Below are positions 12,300 through 24,756 of a DNA stretch of 64,000 nucleotides, piece by piece. The stretch lies in contig OY751494.1 in assembly GCA_963565915.1 (NCBI GenBank), positions 4,092,001 through 4,156,000 of the forward strand, written 5' to 3'. The translations under genes and the position numbers were made by a program. Below the pieces are notes generated by a model, which saw nothing but the letters and a program-made list of their open reading frames with translations, was not told where the DNA came from and made no database searches. Positions within the stretch are counted from its first letter, which is position 1. Each line of letters opens with the position of its first letter. The stretch is from Entoloma clypeatum (Eukaryota; Basidiomycota; Agaricomycetes; Agaricales; Entolomataceae).

Positions 12300-13710
12300 C
12301 TATTGAACGAGAGCCCCCAAGCCTTTGCGGATGCCACTCTCAGATTTCCATGGGCCATGGCCCAGCGTGATCGACTGATGGTACTGATAGTCATTGGACA
12401 TGGACTGGCTGTTGTGGTGAAGATAGGACGCGGAAGAGTGAGAGTCGGAATGCCGGTCATCTCGGCGGTTGTAACGGTGCTCCTGGATGGGGGCAAGGAT
12501 TGGAGGGGGGGAGTCAAAACGCTGATGGCTCGGAACGCCGACGACAGAGGAAGGGTAGCTGGTTTGGTGGTGGGGAAGATGGCCGTTGGAAAGGCTGGAG
12601 TGATCATTGACGATAGCGTTGCCGTGGTGGTGGTGGTAGCCGTGTGGGTCATCGTGATATACATAAGAAGGGGTGGTGGGACCTGATGTGGGGGAATGAG
12701 AAGAGGCGGGCGAGGCGGGTTCAGCGCTGGATGACTGATTTTGAGGATACGACTGGGGATGGGAAATGTGAGAGATGGAATGACGGGAAGAAATGGGAGT
12801 CGGGTTTGGGCTGTCATGTGGGTGCTGGAGTACGGGCGAGGAAGTGTTGATATTGGGAAGCGAATTGCCGAAGTTGTTGTGTGGGTTTGAATAGGATGAA
12901 AAGGAGCTAGCGTTGGAGCTTGATGAGGGATGGGGTAGAGGGGTGGTGTGGACGTATGTGTAACCTGCACCCTGAGACTGGTCGTGATAGGTGGACGTGT
13001 TATTTCTGTAAGAATAGGACTGGGAACCCTGGCTGGGACCCTGGGACGAGATCGTGACGAGATTATGGCTCCCTGAGGGGTAGGTGGCCTCAGGTGAGGA
13101 CGAAGATCTGCTGGAACTGGTGGAAGGGAGATGGGCAGTGGCAGGGAGGGTCGCCTGGGCCAAAGGGGGCGGGGAATCGGGGGGCGGGGAATGCTGGTTA
13201 TAGACACGGGCTGGTTCCAAAGCAGGGGGGGAGGAGAGGGGGGGCGGAGACATTGGAGGGTCCACGGTGGAGGAGGCAGAGTTGTTACGCTTTGGGGCAC
13301 CGGCTGAACTGTTCATGGCACGGGAAATGGCGGAGCGGGTGGAACTCCTACGTGAACCAGGTGAAAGATGGATGCGGTAGCTGGGAACGAGTGAGATGAA
13401 CGAAGGGCGTGGAAGGCAGGAAGAAGACTGACTGCTGCTGGAGGTTGTCTTGTCGGGAACATCGCGTCTCACAGCCGGGAAAGGGACACTTGTGGTTCCT
13501 CTCACCGGTGTGTACGCGAGAATGGCGCGCGAGATGGCCGCTGGTGCTGAAGGGGCGATCACATACGGAACAGACGTGTTTTTTCTTCTGGGGAGGTGCG
13601 GAAGAGTGAGAGGGCTGTGGTGGGGAGGGCTGTGGGGAGGGACTGGCGGAGTCGGGCAAATAGTGAGCATAGTACTGGGAAGAGGGGTGTTTAGAATCTG
13701 CGCGAGGCAT
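12300..13710 (-). CDS. C2H2 zinc-finger transcription factor, NRG1/MIG-like fingers
   Basis: Two exons, minus strand: 13710-13433 and 13380-12300; 1359 nt, 452 residues. The single 52-nt intron falls inside the second zinc finger. Residues about 45-100 hold two tandem fingers: C-x2-C-x12-H-x3-H (CSVC...HLARHSRVH) and C-x4-C-x12-H-x3-H (CPFPGC...LQQHYRIH), joined by a TGERNHK linker. The pattern SGHLARH / QDNLQQH is like fungal NRG1- and MIG-type repressors. The remaining 350 residues are low complexity, rich in Ser, Pro, His, Asn and Tyr, as in regulatory tails. The start is the first ATG (MPRADSK) in a frame open further upstream. A 346-residue frame at 12260-13300 on the same strand is a shadow caused by repetitive codons. 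Confidence 0.87.
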
Positions 13711-14217
13711 GGTAAGCAAGAGAGGGATGAAAAAAGGGACAACGGGCTGTGATATGTATGAAATTAGCTTCCACTTATGTTCACGCCACACATGTACGTA
13801 ACACGTGAACTCGTCCCAACTCCGATTTTCCGGGACCAATCCTCGAATAGTCTCTCGCTTCCCGTCGATCCCACCACCCCAAAACCGTCCTTCTCTCCTC
13901 CGGCCCCATCTGTCACTTTTAACACGTAATCTAGCCCACACTACCGCCGTTCCCTTTGAAACAGCTCCCACAACTTCATCAACTCCGATCAGGCATGCGC
14001 TTCTTTATGGGCGCCATTCCAGATTGATCTAGTCCTATCTCTTACGGAACCGGTGATGCCTGCATCCTCCAATCACTCTCAAACGGACACAGACGGACAT
14101 CCATGCGAAAATACCTCGTTCCCTCCTTTTGCAAATCCACAAGTAAAAGGGTCGAGCAACAACCAAGACTCTGATCGGATAAGGGTGCACCATAAGTAAG
14201 TAAGGGTGCAAAGAAAG
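13711..14217. other. Upstream region of the C2H2 gene up to the assembly gap
   Basis: 507 bp of pyrimidine-rich sequence that should carry the C2H2 promoter. It ends in GGGTGCAAAGAAAG, the first unit of a 9-bp tandem repeat that is seen in full at 22931-22977. No gene is seen. Confidence 0.5.
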
Positions 14218-14417
14218 NNNNNNNNNNNNNNNNNNNNNNNNNNNNNNNNNNNNNNNNNNNNNNNNNNNNNNNNNNNNNNNNNNNNNNNNNNNNNNNNNNN
14301 NNNNNNNNNNNNNNNNNNNNNNNNNNNNNNNNNNNNNNNNNNNNNNNNNNNNNNNNNNNNNNNNNNNNNNNNNNNNNNNNNNNNNNNNNNNNNNNNNNNN
14401 NNNNNNNNNNNNNNNNN
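14218..14417. other. Assembly gap of exactly 200 N
   Basis: A run of exactly 200 unknown bases. The round number suggests a placeholder for a scaffold join. Any protein frame reported across it is meaningless. Confidence 0.99.
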
Positions 14418-15404
14418 GGTTTAAACCTCCTCGCAAGCACCCAAAGGCTATAACCAATACATCTCCTCGGTCTACTCCTCACCAGTGCCGCGATCGTCAA
14501 ATTTTCACGGCTCCTATGATCGGCATCCGCATCCATCGAGCTCTCGACGTCGAAGCGAGCAAGACATCGTTTACCCAACGCATGCATACACCCATTCTTT
14601 CAGCACCAGAGCATCTCGATCGCCCCGCATCCTAGCCTGCATTCCGAAAGGCAGCCCGCTCAATGGCATGGTCCTCGCGCAGCCCGCACTCCTCCAGCAG
14701 TGGTGGTGTGGCGTCGTTAGGCTGGACGCCACCTACTCCAGAAAACCAATATCTCAGTCTCAACCCCCATTGGGATGAAACCATATCCCCACCTCAGTCT
14801 CCGGAGATGCGTCTCTACTTGCCATCGGCGGGGTACAACTTTCCTCATGAGGCACCGACCGCTCAATCCTCTCACACCGAAGCCAGTCATGATGCCCGTC
14901 GGCGGATGTCTCCGGCATCTAGCGTTTCCACTGCATCCCCACCCGCATCGCGGAGAGGGAGCGTTGATCAATCTTCTTCAGGTGGAAAAATCTGCTCCCA
15001 TTGTCATGCGACTTCCACCCCGCTATGGCGACGTGAACCTCATACATTGAAACCACTCTGCAATGCCTGCGGGCTGTATTTTCAGCAGCGGAACAAGCAC
15101 CGACCACAAGAGTTGATCGACGCCGATGCTGCTGACGACTTGTCTGAGTCCGATGGCGACGCATCAGGACCCGAATGCAGTCATTGCCATACTCATCACA
15201 CATCTGTTTGGCGGCGGAGCAAGACTGGAGCACAACTATGTAATGCTTGTGGAGTATACTCCCGTCTTCGAGGGAGGGATAGACCACTTTCGCTCAAGCG
15301 CAATAGAATTAAACCGCGGACTAAACATAATATACCGAGGTGCGCAACGAGAACCGAATTCTTATTTCTGTCGTTAATTTTTTGATTCTTCTAGAATCGA
15401 ATAA
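14418..15404 (+). pseudogene. GATA factor, second copy, 5' truncated and frameshifted
   Basis: This corresponds to 5690-6676 of the complete gene. The start and first exon are missing because the contig begins here. One C is lost near 14605 (CACCCAG to CACCAG) and one T near 14671 (GGTTCC to GGTCC). These shift the frame by two bases between them, after which the reading frame is lost for the upstream part. Both GATA fingers (14990-15280) and the final intron match copy 1. The losses lie within 260 bp of the contig end and in homopolymers, so sequencing error is more likely than a true pseudogene. Confidence 0.8.
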
Positions 15405-16265
15405 CACCTAGACAATTAATGGAACTTGTTAACGTCTTGTGTAAATTACGCATGGACCCCGGTGGCCCCCAGATCCAGTCGGGTCCCGCCGATCAACGGA
15501 CTCTATCCTGGATGGCTGGGCACGAAAAATGCGAGGGTAGGGAGCGTGTTCACAATATGCCGCCGATCCAGACATCTATGCATTAGCGGTGGCGTCAGCG
15601 TTGACGACGAGAAACACGGCAAATTTTCCAACAAGTCAATGGAATTGTGAATATTCTTCGTTAACTATAAAGTGGGGTATCACAGGCCCTTTCAATTGAT
15701 TGTTTGCGCAAAGGCGGAAATATCTAAGGAGTGAGAGTATATGTAGTGAGATGATGAGCCGAAAAATATTTGAGAACAAAGGCAGTGCTCACCACATGCA
15801 GCAGAACTCTGATGAAGGGTCACGAGTGCGATTTTGGGGTGATCATATAGAGAGGAGAGTTCAAATCAACAGGCCGATGATCGGCCGACCAGTATACATA
15901 TTCGGGCCTAAGTCGGTGTTTTTGTCCCCTCACTTTCATGCCTCGGAGCAATGAGAACACGGTGAATACTGACACAAGTGAATGCATGCATGATGTAGCT
16001 ACTTGACTGTACATAGCATGCAGTGATCCAGTGACCTCGTCAGGGCGCATGGGATTTTATGGTCCTGTATATGTCGGTGCTATAGAAAAAATACGAAACC
16101 CTTGGACTTGCGGAAGAATGGGAGTGGATGGACGGATGAGTCGAATTAGAGGAAAAGTGTGCTCTGATTGGTGGCACAGCCACGCGATAACGATTAAGGC
16201 TCCGCTCTGGACAAAAATTTGGATCTGATCGATTTCTGGTGACTTTCTGCTTGATCGACACCACC

Positions 16266-18705
16266 ATGGCCCCGTCTGCCTCAAAACAGAAACGCCTTGC
16301 AGAGAAAGCCGCAAAAAAGAATGCTGGCCTGGCCGCTTCTTCATCCACGAGTACACCCATGACCGGATCAGCCAATGGTAGCGAGGCCAATACTCCCCTC
16401 ACAAGCTTGAGCGCTGTTAACAGCACCGACGACCTCACAACTTCAATGGCAAAGCTCAAAGTTGCCACAGACAGGTATGCTTATCTCCGATCGCGTGCGC
16501 TCTATGTTGACAATCGCCACAGGAGTGCATCGGGTGTCTTGGTATCCGATGTCAAAGCCAGAGACATCAAAATTGAATCGTACACGCTCTCTTTTCACGG
16601 ACGCCTTCTCATCGAAGGAGCAGAAATAGCCCTGAATTATGGACAGAGATATGGGCTACTTGGCGAGAATGGGTCTGGCAAGGTGAGTGTTCTCATGTGA
16701 TACGTCTTGTCTCCAAACGAACCTGAACGGATCGTGGTAGTCGACTTTCCTCCGATCTATCGCGGAACGTGATATCGAAATTCCACCTCACATCGACATC
16801 TACCTCGTCAGCGGAGAGGCAGAGCCATCAGATATCAATGCCATCGACTTCATCGTCGCCTCTGCCAAGGAAAAAGTGGCCCGACTTGAGGCTTATATCG
16901 AGGAGCTTTCCGTCTCAGAGGATGTGGATGAGGTGGCATTGGATGTGGCGTATGAGGAACTCGAAGAGATGGATCCGAGTACGTTCGAGGCCAAGGCCGG
17001 AAGCATTCTCCATGGCCTGGGATTTTCTCAGGCTATGATGAAGCGGCCCACCAAGGACATGAGTGGTGGGTGGCGAATGCGTGTCGCTCTTGCGCGAGCA
17101 CTCTTCGTCAAGCCTCATCTTCTTCTCCTCGATGAACCTACCAACCATCTCGATCTCGGAGCAGTTGTCTGGTTGGAGGCATACTTATCGACCTACAACC
17201 ATATCTTGGTCATCACATCTCATTCGCAAGATTTCATGGACTCCGTTTGTACAAACATCATGGATCTGACGATGAAGAAGAAAATGATCTATTATCATGG
17301 TAATTACACCACCTATGTCAAAACCAAGCAAGAGAACGAGGTGAACCAGATGAAGGCGTATCATAAGCAACAGGAAGAGATCGCACATATAAAAAAGTGC
17401 GTACATATCTGTTCCATCAGAGCGATACTCACCAATCTGTCTTGTTGCAGATTTATCGCCTCCGCTGGTACATACGCCAACCTAGTTCGTCAAGCCAAAT
17501 CAAAACAGAAGATCATTGATAAAATGGAAGCTGCTGGTTTGATCGAGAAAGTAGAAACGCCTAAACCCCTACGGTATGATCTCGCCGACTGGTCTTGATC
17601 TTTCAAGACATCCAACATATATCTTAGATTCAACTTTGAAGATATACGAAAGCTGCCTCCTCCGATAATTGCCTTCGACGAAGTCGCTTTCTCTTACTCT
17701 GGTAAAAAAGAAGATTATCTCTACCGAAATCTTTCCTTCGGTATTGAGTAAGTCGTCTTCTATGCTTGCGATAAACACACTAATAGGTGTTTCAGTATGG
17801 ATTCCCGTATCGCCATCCTGGGTGCCAACGGTACGGGAAAATCCACACTCCTTCACCTGATCACCGGTGCCCTTCAGCCTTGTCAGGGCTCGGTCTCCAA
17901 GCATTCCGCTCTCAAGCTTGCAAAGTACTCTCAACATTCCGCGGATCAACTTCCATACGATTCCAGCCCGATCGAATACTTCCAGACTCTATTTTCAGAG
18001 AAGTATCCCGACAAAGATCTTCAGGTACGTGTTCCATTTTGCAAATCTTTGGCCGAGATCCTCATTGGGTTCTACAGGCATGGCGGTCACAGCTAGGACG
18101 ATTCGGTCTATCCGGAGCTCACCAAACTTCACCCATCAATCATCTATCTGATGGTCTGCGAAATCGGTGTGGACTGAGCTGGGTTGGACTTGCATTCAAA
18201 CTAACCCTGCCGCGTAGTGTCGTATTTGCTCAGCTGGCAATGGAGCACCCGCATATCCTTTTGCTCGGTATGTGACACCACATTCGCGGGAAATGGCTGC
18301 TTAACTGACGTCTGAATTTAGATGAACCGACCAATCACTTGGACATGGCATCTATCGATGCTTTAGCTCAGGCTATAAAAGAGTTCGAGGGTGGCGTCGT
18401 TATCGTCTCACACGACTTCCGTAAGTTTCTTTCGTATTCCTTTCGCGCGGCGTCCTACCTCATTACATCTAGGCCTCATTTCACAAGTGGCAGAAGAGCT
18501 ATGGGAAGTAGCAGATAAGACGATTAAAAACCTGACCAAGCGGGAGATCAGTATAGTTGACTACAAGAAGAATCTGATCAAACAGAGTGCGTTGCTTCCT
18601 TTCCGGGTCAATTAGCAAGTTGAGCTCAATTCTTCCCGTGCAGGTTTTGCTGCGATTGAAAAGGCGAAATTGTTCTCCAAGACGGCGCCCAAGGGCAAGA
18701 CGTAA
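16266..18705 (+). CDS. ARB1: ARB1/ABCF2, second copy (probable assembly duplicate)
   Basis: Translation, introns and flanks equal those of the gene at 7538-9977 with an offset of 8728. Exons: 16266-16474, 16523-16682, 16741-17396, 17451-17573, 17628-17747, 17796-18024, 18078-18166, 18218-18267, 18322-18420, 18473-18586, 18644-18705. The predicted 636-residue two-cassette ABC-F protein is unchanged. ARB1 is normally single copy and essential. Identity even within introns argues against an old paralogue. Confidence 0.85.
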
Positions 18706-19076
18706 AATAGGTGGCGGTGATCCTTTCTGCTTGACGGTCTGCACCTGGATTCCTTAGAGCACTCCATGTCTCACCCGTGTTTCCCTGCATACCATCTTCA
18801 TCATCAACCATCCGCATCACACACCTTCATGTTTTACATACGCATAGATCGCAGCCTTATTTTCTGGATAGATAGATACCTTTGTATATGTTCTATGAGA
18901 GACTCGCGCGCCGTTTATGTCCTATACGTTGAGCCTCTTTACATAACTAGGATATGACAGAAGAGAGTATATTGGGGGTAAGATGTTAATCGCTACAAGG
19001 GTGTCGATGCAGTCCGTGTAAGTCGCTACAATCCCAGAGGGAGTGAGGTGTTAGCCGTCGCCATCCTCAAATCTGG

Positions 19077-20690
19077 CTATAAAAAGTAGTCTGCTGGGGG
19101 CCGTTTCGCTGGTATTGAATGGACATCCTGGAATACAAATCGCATACCGTCAACAAAATTGACGCAGTGTTGTCTGTGGCCAGGGGACACCTACCAGTGG
19201 TGCATGTTGAAAGACCTTGTAATCTTGTGTAAGGTGTTCGTCTAGTTGGAGGATCGACGCAACGTTCCCGCACCTATCGGTGAACCGAAGAAGAGAAGAC
19301 GGCAAAGTTAATTATTCCATCGACAGTGCGAAGAACAATAAGGAAACAGGAACCGCACGATTGATGAAAGCCAATCTTACGCCACAAGGAAATGAGCCAA
19401 TCCGCTTATGGAAGCAGCATTGGGTAGTGTTTCCCAGGTGAAGGAAAACGGTGAGAGGCGAGGACTGACCGATAGCAGTAATTTGGAGCACTCCAAACGG
19501 TTACAATAGTCCGATCAAACATGAGCTTGTACCCTTCCATGGCGAGTTGGTGTGCCCGCGCGATGAGATCGATAGCGTTGTGATGTGCAAACGTTTTTGT
19601 GATATCGGCACCAAATAGAAAGCCTGCACCACGAGGTGAAAGACCCCAACCGGCTATATCTGGGCAAAGGTAGTTTCACGGTCGGGATCAAACCTTGTAA
19701 TGAATGAATGAAGGCCGCTAACCATCCGGGTCTGACCACAGGAGGTCGCACATAGGTCCATCATGAGGGACCTCCTGCTTTCGATCAATAGCGCGTATCT
19801 AACAGGAGATACCATTTAATTTGTTTCGCGTAAGATGCGGCGGAAAAAAACACAATTACCTCATCGATGCTGTGAAGATTGGGACTCAAGCCGCCATGGA
19901 CGCAGAACACTCGCCCGTCGACGATGGCGCCCAGGGAGAGGTAATCGAAGACTTCGCAGCACCAGCGCCAGACATTCGAGCTGCCGTATTTCCGCTGGCA
20001 CTCATCGTAGAAGCCATACACCTGTGTTATCTGACGCGACTCGTGGTTTCCTCGAATGAGTGTGATTCGTTCCGGGTAGCGGACCTTCAGGGCCAACAGC
20101 AGAAGAAATGTTTCGACGCTGTAGAACCCCCGATCAACGAAATCGCCTATTCAGTTGAAGATGACGAAAAATCCAGGGTATGTCGACCAGCGAGGGTTTG
20201 ATACACGTAAAGGGAGAATTCAGTTGTGTAGCGCAGTTTCGGGGACAATTCCCCGTGCAAATAACGTACCCATGAAAAGATAGTTTGTTTCTGGACAGAA
20301 TCCTCCGACTTTGAAAAGTTCCATCAAGTCGAAGAATTGGCCGTGAATATCTCCACATATCTAGATGATAATTTAAAAAGAGGAAAGTCAGGGACCGAGA
20401 GAGTGTCGATGATTCAAGGGGTCCGCACCGTCACAGGAGAGTCGACCACCTGAACGTTGCCCTCTTCGATCAAGATTTCTCGTGCTTTTATGCATAGCCT
20501 TTTCACTTGCTCTTCCGAGATTGGTTCACAACGTGTTAGCTGTTCGATCTGTCTGCGCATTTCCCCCGGGTACGAATGTTCGATAACAGGTTGAAAAACA
20601 TCGTTGATGAGGGATCACAGAGGGAGAAGAGAGATGAGCATTGCTTTGATTGGTATCCGAGGCGGCTCACCTGTCAAGGTCACTCGACAT
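19077..20690 (-). CDS. PPH3: PP4 catalytic subunit, second copy (probable assembly duplicate)
   Basis: Same eight-exon structure as 10349-11962, offset 8728: 20690-20671, 20552-20429, 20360-20270, 20146-19860, 19798-19723, 19659-19470, 19273-19195, 19127-19077. The 305-residue product has the same metal motifs and DYFL end. No base difference was noticed in the exons or introns examined. Confidence 0.85.
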
Positions 20691-21027
20691 CCTTACAGCA
20701 AGGAAAATGTTCGAATGGTAGAGGAAGCAATTAAGTTGGTAGTACTGAGTAGATGGCTTAGAAAACGAAACCAATAAAGATCACCTGATGATAATACACG
20801 GCACTAACTGTATGTTACTTTCGGAGGTAGTGAGTGGGTAATTGACGCGACGGTGAACCTTTCATGAATACATAGGAACAAGCGTCGGGTCAAGGGATTA
20901 AGTACAACAAATTACAGTGCATGTGCATGACGAGAGATAAGATTGACGGAAGCAAAGGAAGAAATTCAACTTCAGGAAACCACGACCTCAGTAAAACTTG
21001 CGACATGGAACAACCTCTGTGCTTCTG

Positions 21028-22438
21028 CTATTGAACGAGAGCCCCCAAGCCTTTGCGGATGCCACTCTCAGATTTCCATGGGCCATGGCCCAGCGTGATC
21101 GACTGATGGTACTGATAGTCATTGGACATGGACTGGCTGTTGTGGTGAAGATAGGACGCGGAAGAGTGAGAGTCGGAATGCCGGTCATCTCGGCGGTTGT
21201 AACGGTGCTCCTGGATGGGGGCAAGGATTGGAGGGGGGGAGTCAAAACGCTGATGGCTCGGAACGCCGACGACAGAGGAAGGGTAGCTGGTTTGGTGGTG
21301 GGGAAGATGGCCGTTGGAAAGGCTGGAGTGATCATTGACGATAGCGTTGCCGTGGTGGTGGTGGTAGCCGTGTGGGTCATCGTGATATACATAAGAAGGG
21401 GTGGTGGGACCTGATGTGGGGGAATGAGAAGAGGCGGGCGAGGCGGGTTCAGCGCTGGATGACTGATTTTGAGGATACGACTGGGGATGGGAAATGTGAG
21501 AGATGGAATGACGGGAAGAAATGGGAGTCGGGTTTGGGCTGTCATGTGGGTGCTGGAGTACGGGCGAGGAAGTGTTGATATTGGGAAGCGAATTGCCGAA
21601 GTTGTTGTGTGGGTTTGAATAGGATGAAAAGGAGCTAGCGTTGGAGCTTGATGAGGGATGGGGTAGAGGGGTGGTGTGGACGTATGTGTAACCTGCACCC
21701 TGAGACTGGTCGTGATAGGTGGACGTGTTATTTCTGTAAGAATAGGACTGGGAACCCTGGCTGGGACCCTGGGACGAGATCGTGACGAGATTATGGCTCC
21801 CTGAGGGGTAGGTGGCCTCAGGTGAGGACGAAGATCTGCTGGAACTGGTGGAAGGGAGATGGGCAGTGGCAGGGAGGGTCGCCTGGGCCAAAGGGGGCGG
21901 GGAATCGGGGGGCGGGGAATGCTGGTTATAGACACGGGCTGGTTCCAAAGCAGGGGGGGAGGAGAGGGGGGGCGGAGACATTGGAGGGTCCACGGTGGAG
22001 GAGGCAGAGTTGTTACGCTTTGGGGCACCGGCTGAACTGTTCATGGCACGGGAAATGGCGGAGCGGGTGGAACTCCTACGTGAACCAGGTGAAAGATGGA
22101 TGCGGTAGCTGGGAACGAGTGAGATGAACGAAGGGCGTGGAAGGCAGGAAGAAGACTGACTGCTGCTGGAGGTTGTCTTGTCGGGAACATCGCGTCTCAC
22201 AGCCGGGAAAGGGACACTTGTGGTTCCTCTCACCGGTGTGTACGCGAGAATGGCGCGCGAGATGGCCGCTGGTGCTGAAGGGGCGATCACATACGGAACA
22301 GACGTGTTTTTTCTTCTGGGGAGGTGCGGAAGAGTGAGAGGGCTGTGGTGGGGAGGGCTGTGGGGAGGGACTGGCGGAGTCGGGCAAATAGTGAGCATAG
22401 TACTGGGAAGAGGGGTGTTTAGAATCTGCGCGAGGCAT
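21028..22438 (-). CDS. C2H2 zinc-finger factor, second copy (probable assembly duplicate)
   Basis: Exons 22438-22161 and 22108-21028, the same 452-residue two-finger protein as at 12300-13710, offset 8728. Here the upstream region is complete: it continues beyond the point where copy 1 meets the gap, so this copy's promoter (22439-22930) should be used for analysis. Confidence 0.85.
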
Positions 22439-22930
22439 GGTAAGCAAGAGAGGGATGAAAAAAGGGACAACGGGCTGTGATATGTATGAAATTAGCTTCC
22501 ACTTATGTTCACGCCACACATGTACGTAACACGTGAACTCGTCCCAACTCCGATTTTCCGGGACCAATCCTCGAATAGTCTCTCGCTTCCCGTCGATCCC
22601 ACCACCCCAAAACCGTCCTTCTCTCCTCCGGCCCCATCTGTCACTTTTAACACGTAATCTAGCCCACACTACCGCCGTTCCCTTTGAAACAGCTCCCACA
22701 ACTTCATCAACTCCGATCAGGCATGCGCTTCTTTATGGGCGCCATTCCAGATTGATCTAGTCCTATCTCTTACGGAACCGGTGATGCCTGCATCCTCCAA
22801 TCACTCTCAAACGGACACAGACGGACATCCATGCGAAAATACCTCGTTCCCTCCTTTTGCAAATCCACAAGTAAAAGGGTCGAGCAACAACCAAGACTCT
22901 GATCGGATAAGGGTGCACCATAAGTAAGTA

Positions 22931-22977
22931 AGGGTGCAAAGAAAGGGTGCAAAGGGTGCAAAGGGTGCAAAGGGTGC
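22931..22977 (+). repeat. 9-bp tandem repeat (AGGGTGCAA)n
   Basis: About five units of AGGGTGCAA, the first separated from the rest by a GAA interruption. Copy 1 of the 8.5-kb unit stops at the first unit. A short repeat like this is a common place for an assembler to break, which supports the contig-overlap reading. Confidence 0.9.
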
Positions 22978-24756
22978 TTACCTCCCTCTTATTCACCAGC
23001 TTCAGTTCTCCCTCAGCTCTTTCTCGCAAAGCCCCAATTCTCGCCGTCGCCGGAATTTCTATTTGATGTTTCGAGGCTTGACCTCCGAATCGGAGACTCT
23101 CACGCACCTTCCTTTGAATTGAAGATAACACCATAGGGTCAACCAGGTTGTGGGGTTGATCCTTCCTTTAGATGACGTGAGTAAGGCACCCCAGGTAGCG
23201 GGAAGAGCCGACAGCCCTGGATGGAGTACTCGCTTCCACAACATCATGTCTGCGACATTCTGCCTTTCGTCTCCCTATGTATCTATGCCTGCGTTTTATT
23301 GACACCATATACAGACGACCAAAAAGACACATTGGGAAAACAGGAATGCCTGCGGCGAAGGAAAATGTACATCGAGTGAGTTGAGCCACAATGAGAAGTA
23401 AATCAAGTCATCAATGTCGGAGAGCTTTGACAGGATTCCGAGCCACGGACGGCAGGTATAGCAAGGGACAGCCTCGTGACTGCTTTTCTCAACCACCTGC
23501 ATCATTGGACCCTGGCGAACCCTGAACCTCGCAAGAGGTTGGATTCTGCGTGCCCCGTCACCGTGGCTGTGTCGATCTCGAACTTGCCAGACCCTTTGGA
23601 CGCCGTTACGGGCAGTCGAAGGCGCAGGGTGGGGGACGCGTTGTTGGGATCGTTGTTGGGATTCTTGTCCGACCCCAAACTTGCTCTCGGCGGGCAGATT
23701 CTTTGGTGCGTTGAAGTTTCTTGCCACTGACCACTACTTATGTCAACAGCCTCACCAGGCCACAATCCGCGGAAATATCGAGATCGATCGCACAGCTGAA
23801 GTGACAGCTGGGGCGGGTTCAACGATGTACTGTCACGGCACATGTGTCACCCAGGCTGTTTAGAACACAGCGAAAGTAAGTACGAATGTTACTCGTCATC
23901 AAGTTGTCTTGATCGTTGCGGAGGGAAACTCATGGACTGTCCTGTATGAGATACATGCCGTTCGGCAGTACTATAGTTCGCGTCCACCACTGGTTCGCGT
24001 TGGCTCAATATCTCACGTATCCCTCCACCGGTCACTCTCGGATTTTGACCTAGTCTTATATACCTATGACGGAGTACATTCCATTGATAATATATTCCAA
24101 AGTTTGAGGATGAGAAGTCGGCCCATTTTGGTGGGTTGTCACGCCCACCAGCCTGCCACGTCGGACTTCAAGTGATCTGTTATTACGTTATCATCCAAGT
24201 TCGCCTCAGGCGACGCGAAGGTGTCAACTCAAAGGGGAAGAACGATCAACGCGATCAGCTGGGTGTCAATTCTGCCAGGGGTCACATTGTGACAATGCGA
24301 ACCACTGGTGGACATGAACTACTGGTTGATGATAGTATAGGGACATTTTATGACATCTCTCGTGGTTGACATTTATGATTTCGGTGAGGCTGCAATCTCC
24401 CCAGAGGGATATTCACTACATCAGCAAATCTACACATTTCTCGTCAGCTCGTTTACTCGTCACCAGCTCATGAGCCCACGCGCTGACGAGTGTTGTGATT
24501 GGCATGACAACACTCTTTGTCATTCTCAGCATTTCACACTCTGCTTGCCTGCGAGGCAGATAATCAGTAGTACTTACCTAATCAATTGCTGTGTGTATGT
24601 ATTCCAATACTGTAACAGCCTATTTTTGAATCTTTCGGCATGAACCAACGACTGCGAACTGGATGTTATGTTGCTGAGTGCAGGCTCGTGGGCTCGTCGT
24701 CGCTTGTGGCAATGGTTGCCATTGATGGCTCATGAAAATTTTGTTTGAATCTTGCT
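22978..24756. other. Intergenic region, no firmly supported gene
   Basis: About 1.8 kb. A minus-strand frame at about 23502-23750 (PTLRLRLPVTASKGSGKFEI and beyond) has protein-like composition, but no domain or clear exon partner is seen. The last 350 bp contain many scattered CTCGT motifs that resume at 31415, on the far side of the LINE insertion. Confidence 0.35.

Larger units (their letters stand above)
5690..14217 (+). repeat. Duplicated 8.5-kb unit, copy 1
   Basis: This segment recurs at 14418-22945. The offset is 8730 at the start and becomes 8728 after two single-base losses in copy 2 near 14605 and 14671. From there on, every open frame in all six frames has an identical translation in both copies, through introns and intergenic DNA. 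Copy 1 is continuous with unique sequence on its left and ends at the gap. It is probably one of two overlapping contigs. Confidence 0.95.
14418..22945 (+). repeat. Duplicated 8.5-kb unit, copy 2
   Basis: Repeat of 5690-14217. It starts abruptly inside the GATA gene. The first bases differ from copy 1 in homopolymer lengths (GGTTTAAACCTCCTCG against GGGTTAAACCTCTCG), as expected of a poor contig end. On the right it continues through the 9-bp repeat into unique sequence. Confidence 0.95.

Noticed and set aside
12260..13300. A 346-codon minus frame and a 138-codon plus frame over the C2H2 gene
   Set aside because: They are shadows of the biased codons of the Ser/Pro/His-rich tail. The zinc-finger frame has the intron and domains.
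14035..14587. Protein frames with long runs of X
   Set aside because: They cross the 200-N gap and join unrelated sequence.
16266..18705. ARB1 as a true second paralogue
   Set aside because: It is identical to the first copy in introns and flanks and lies in the suspected contig overlap.
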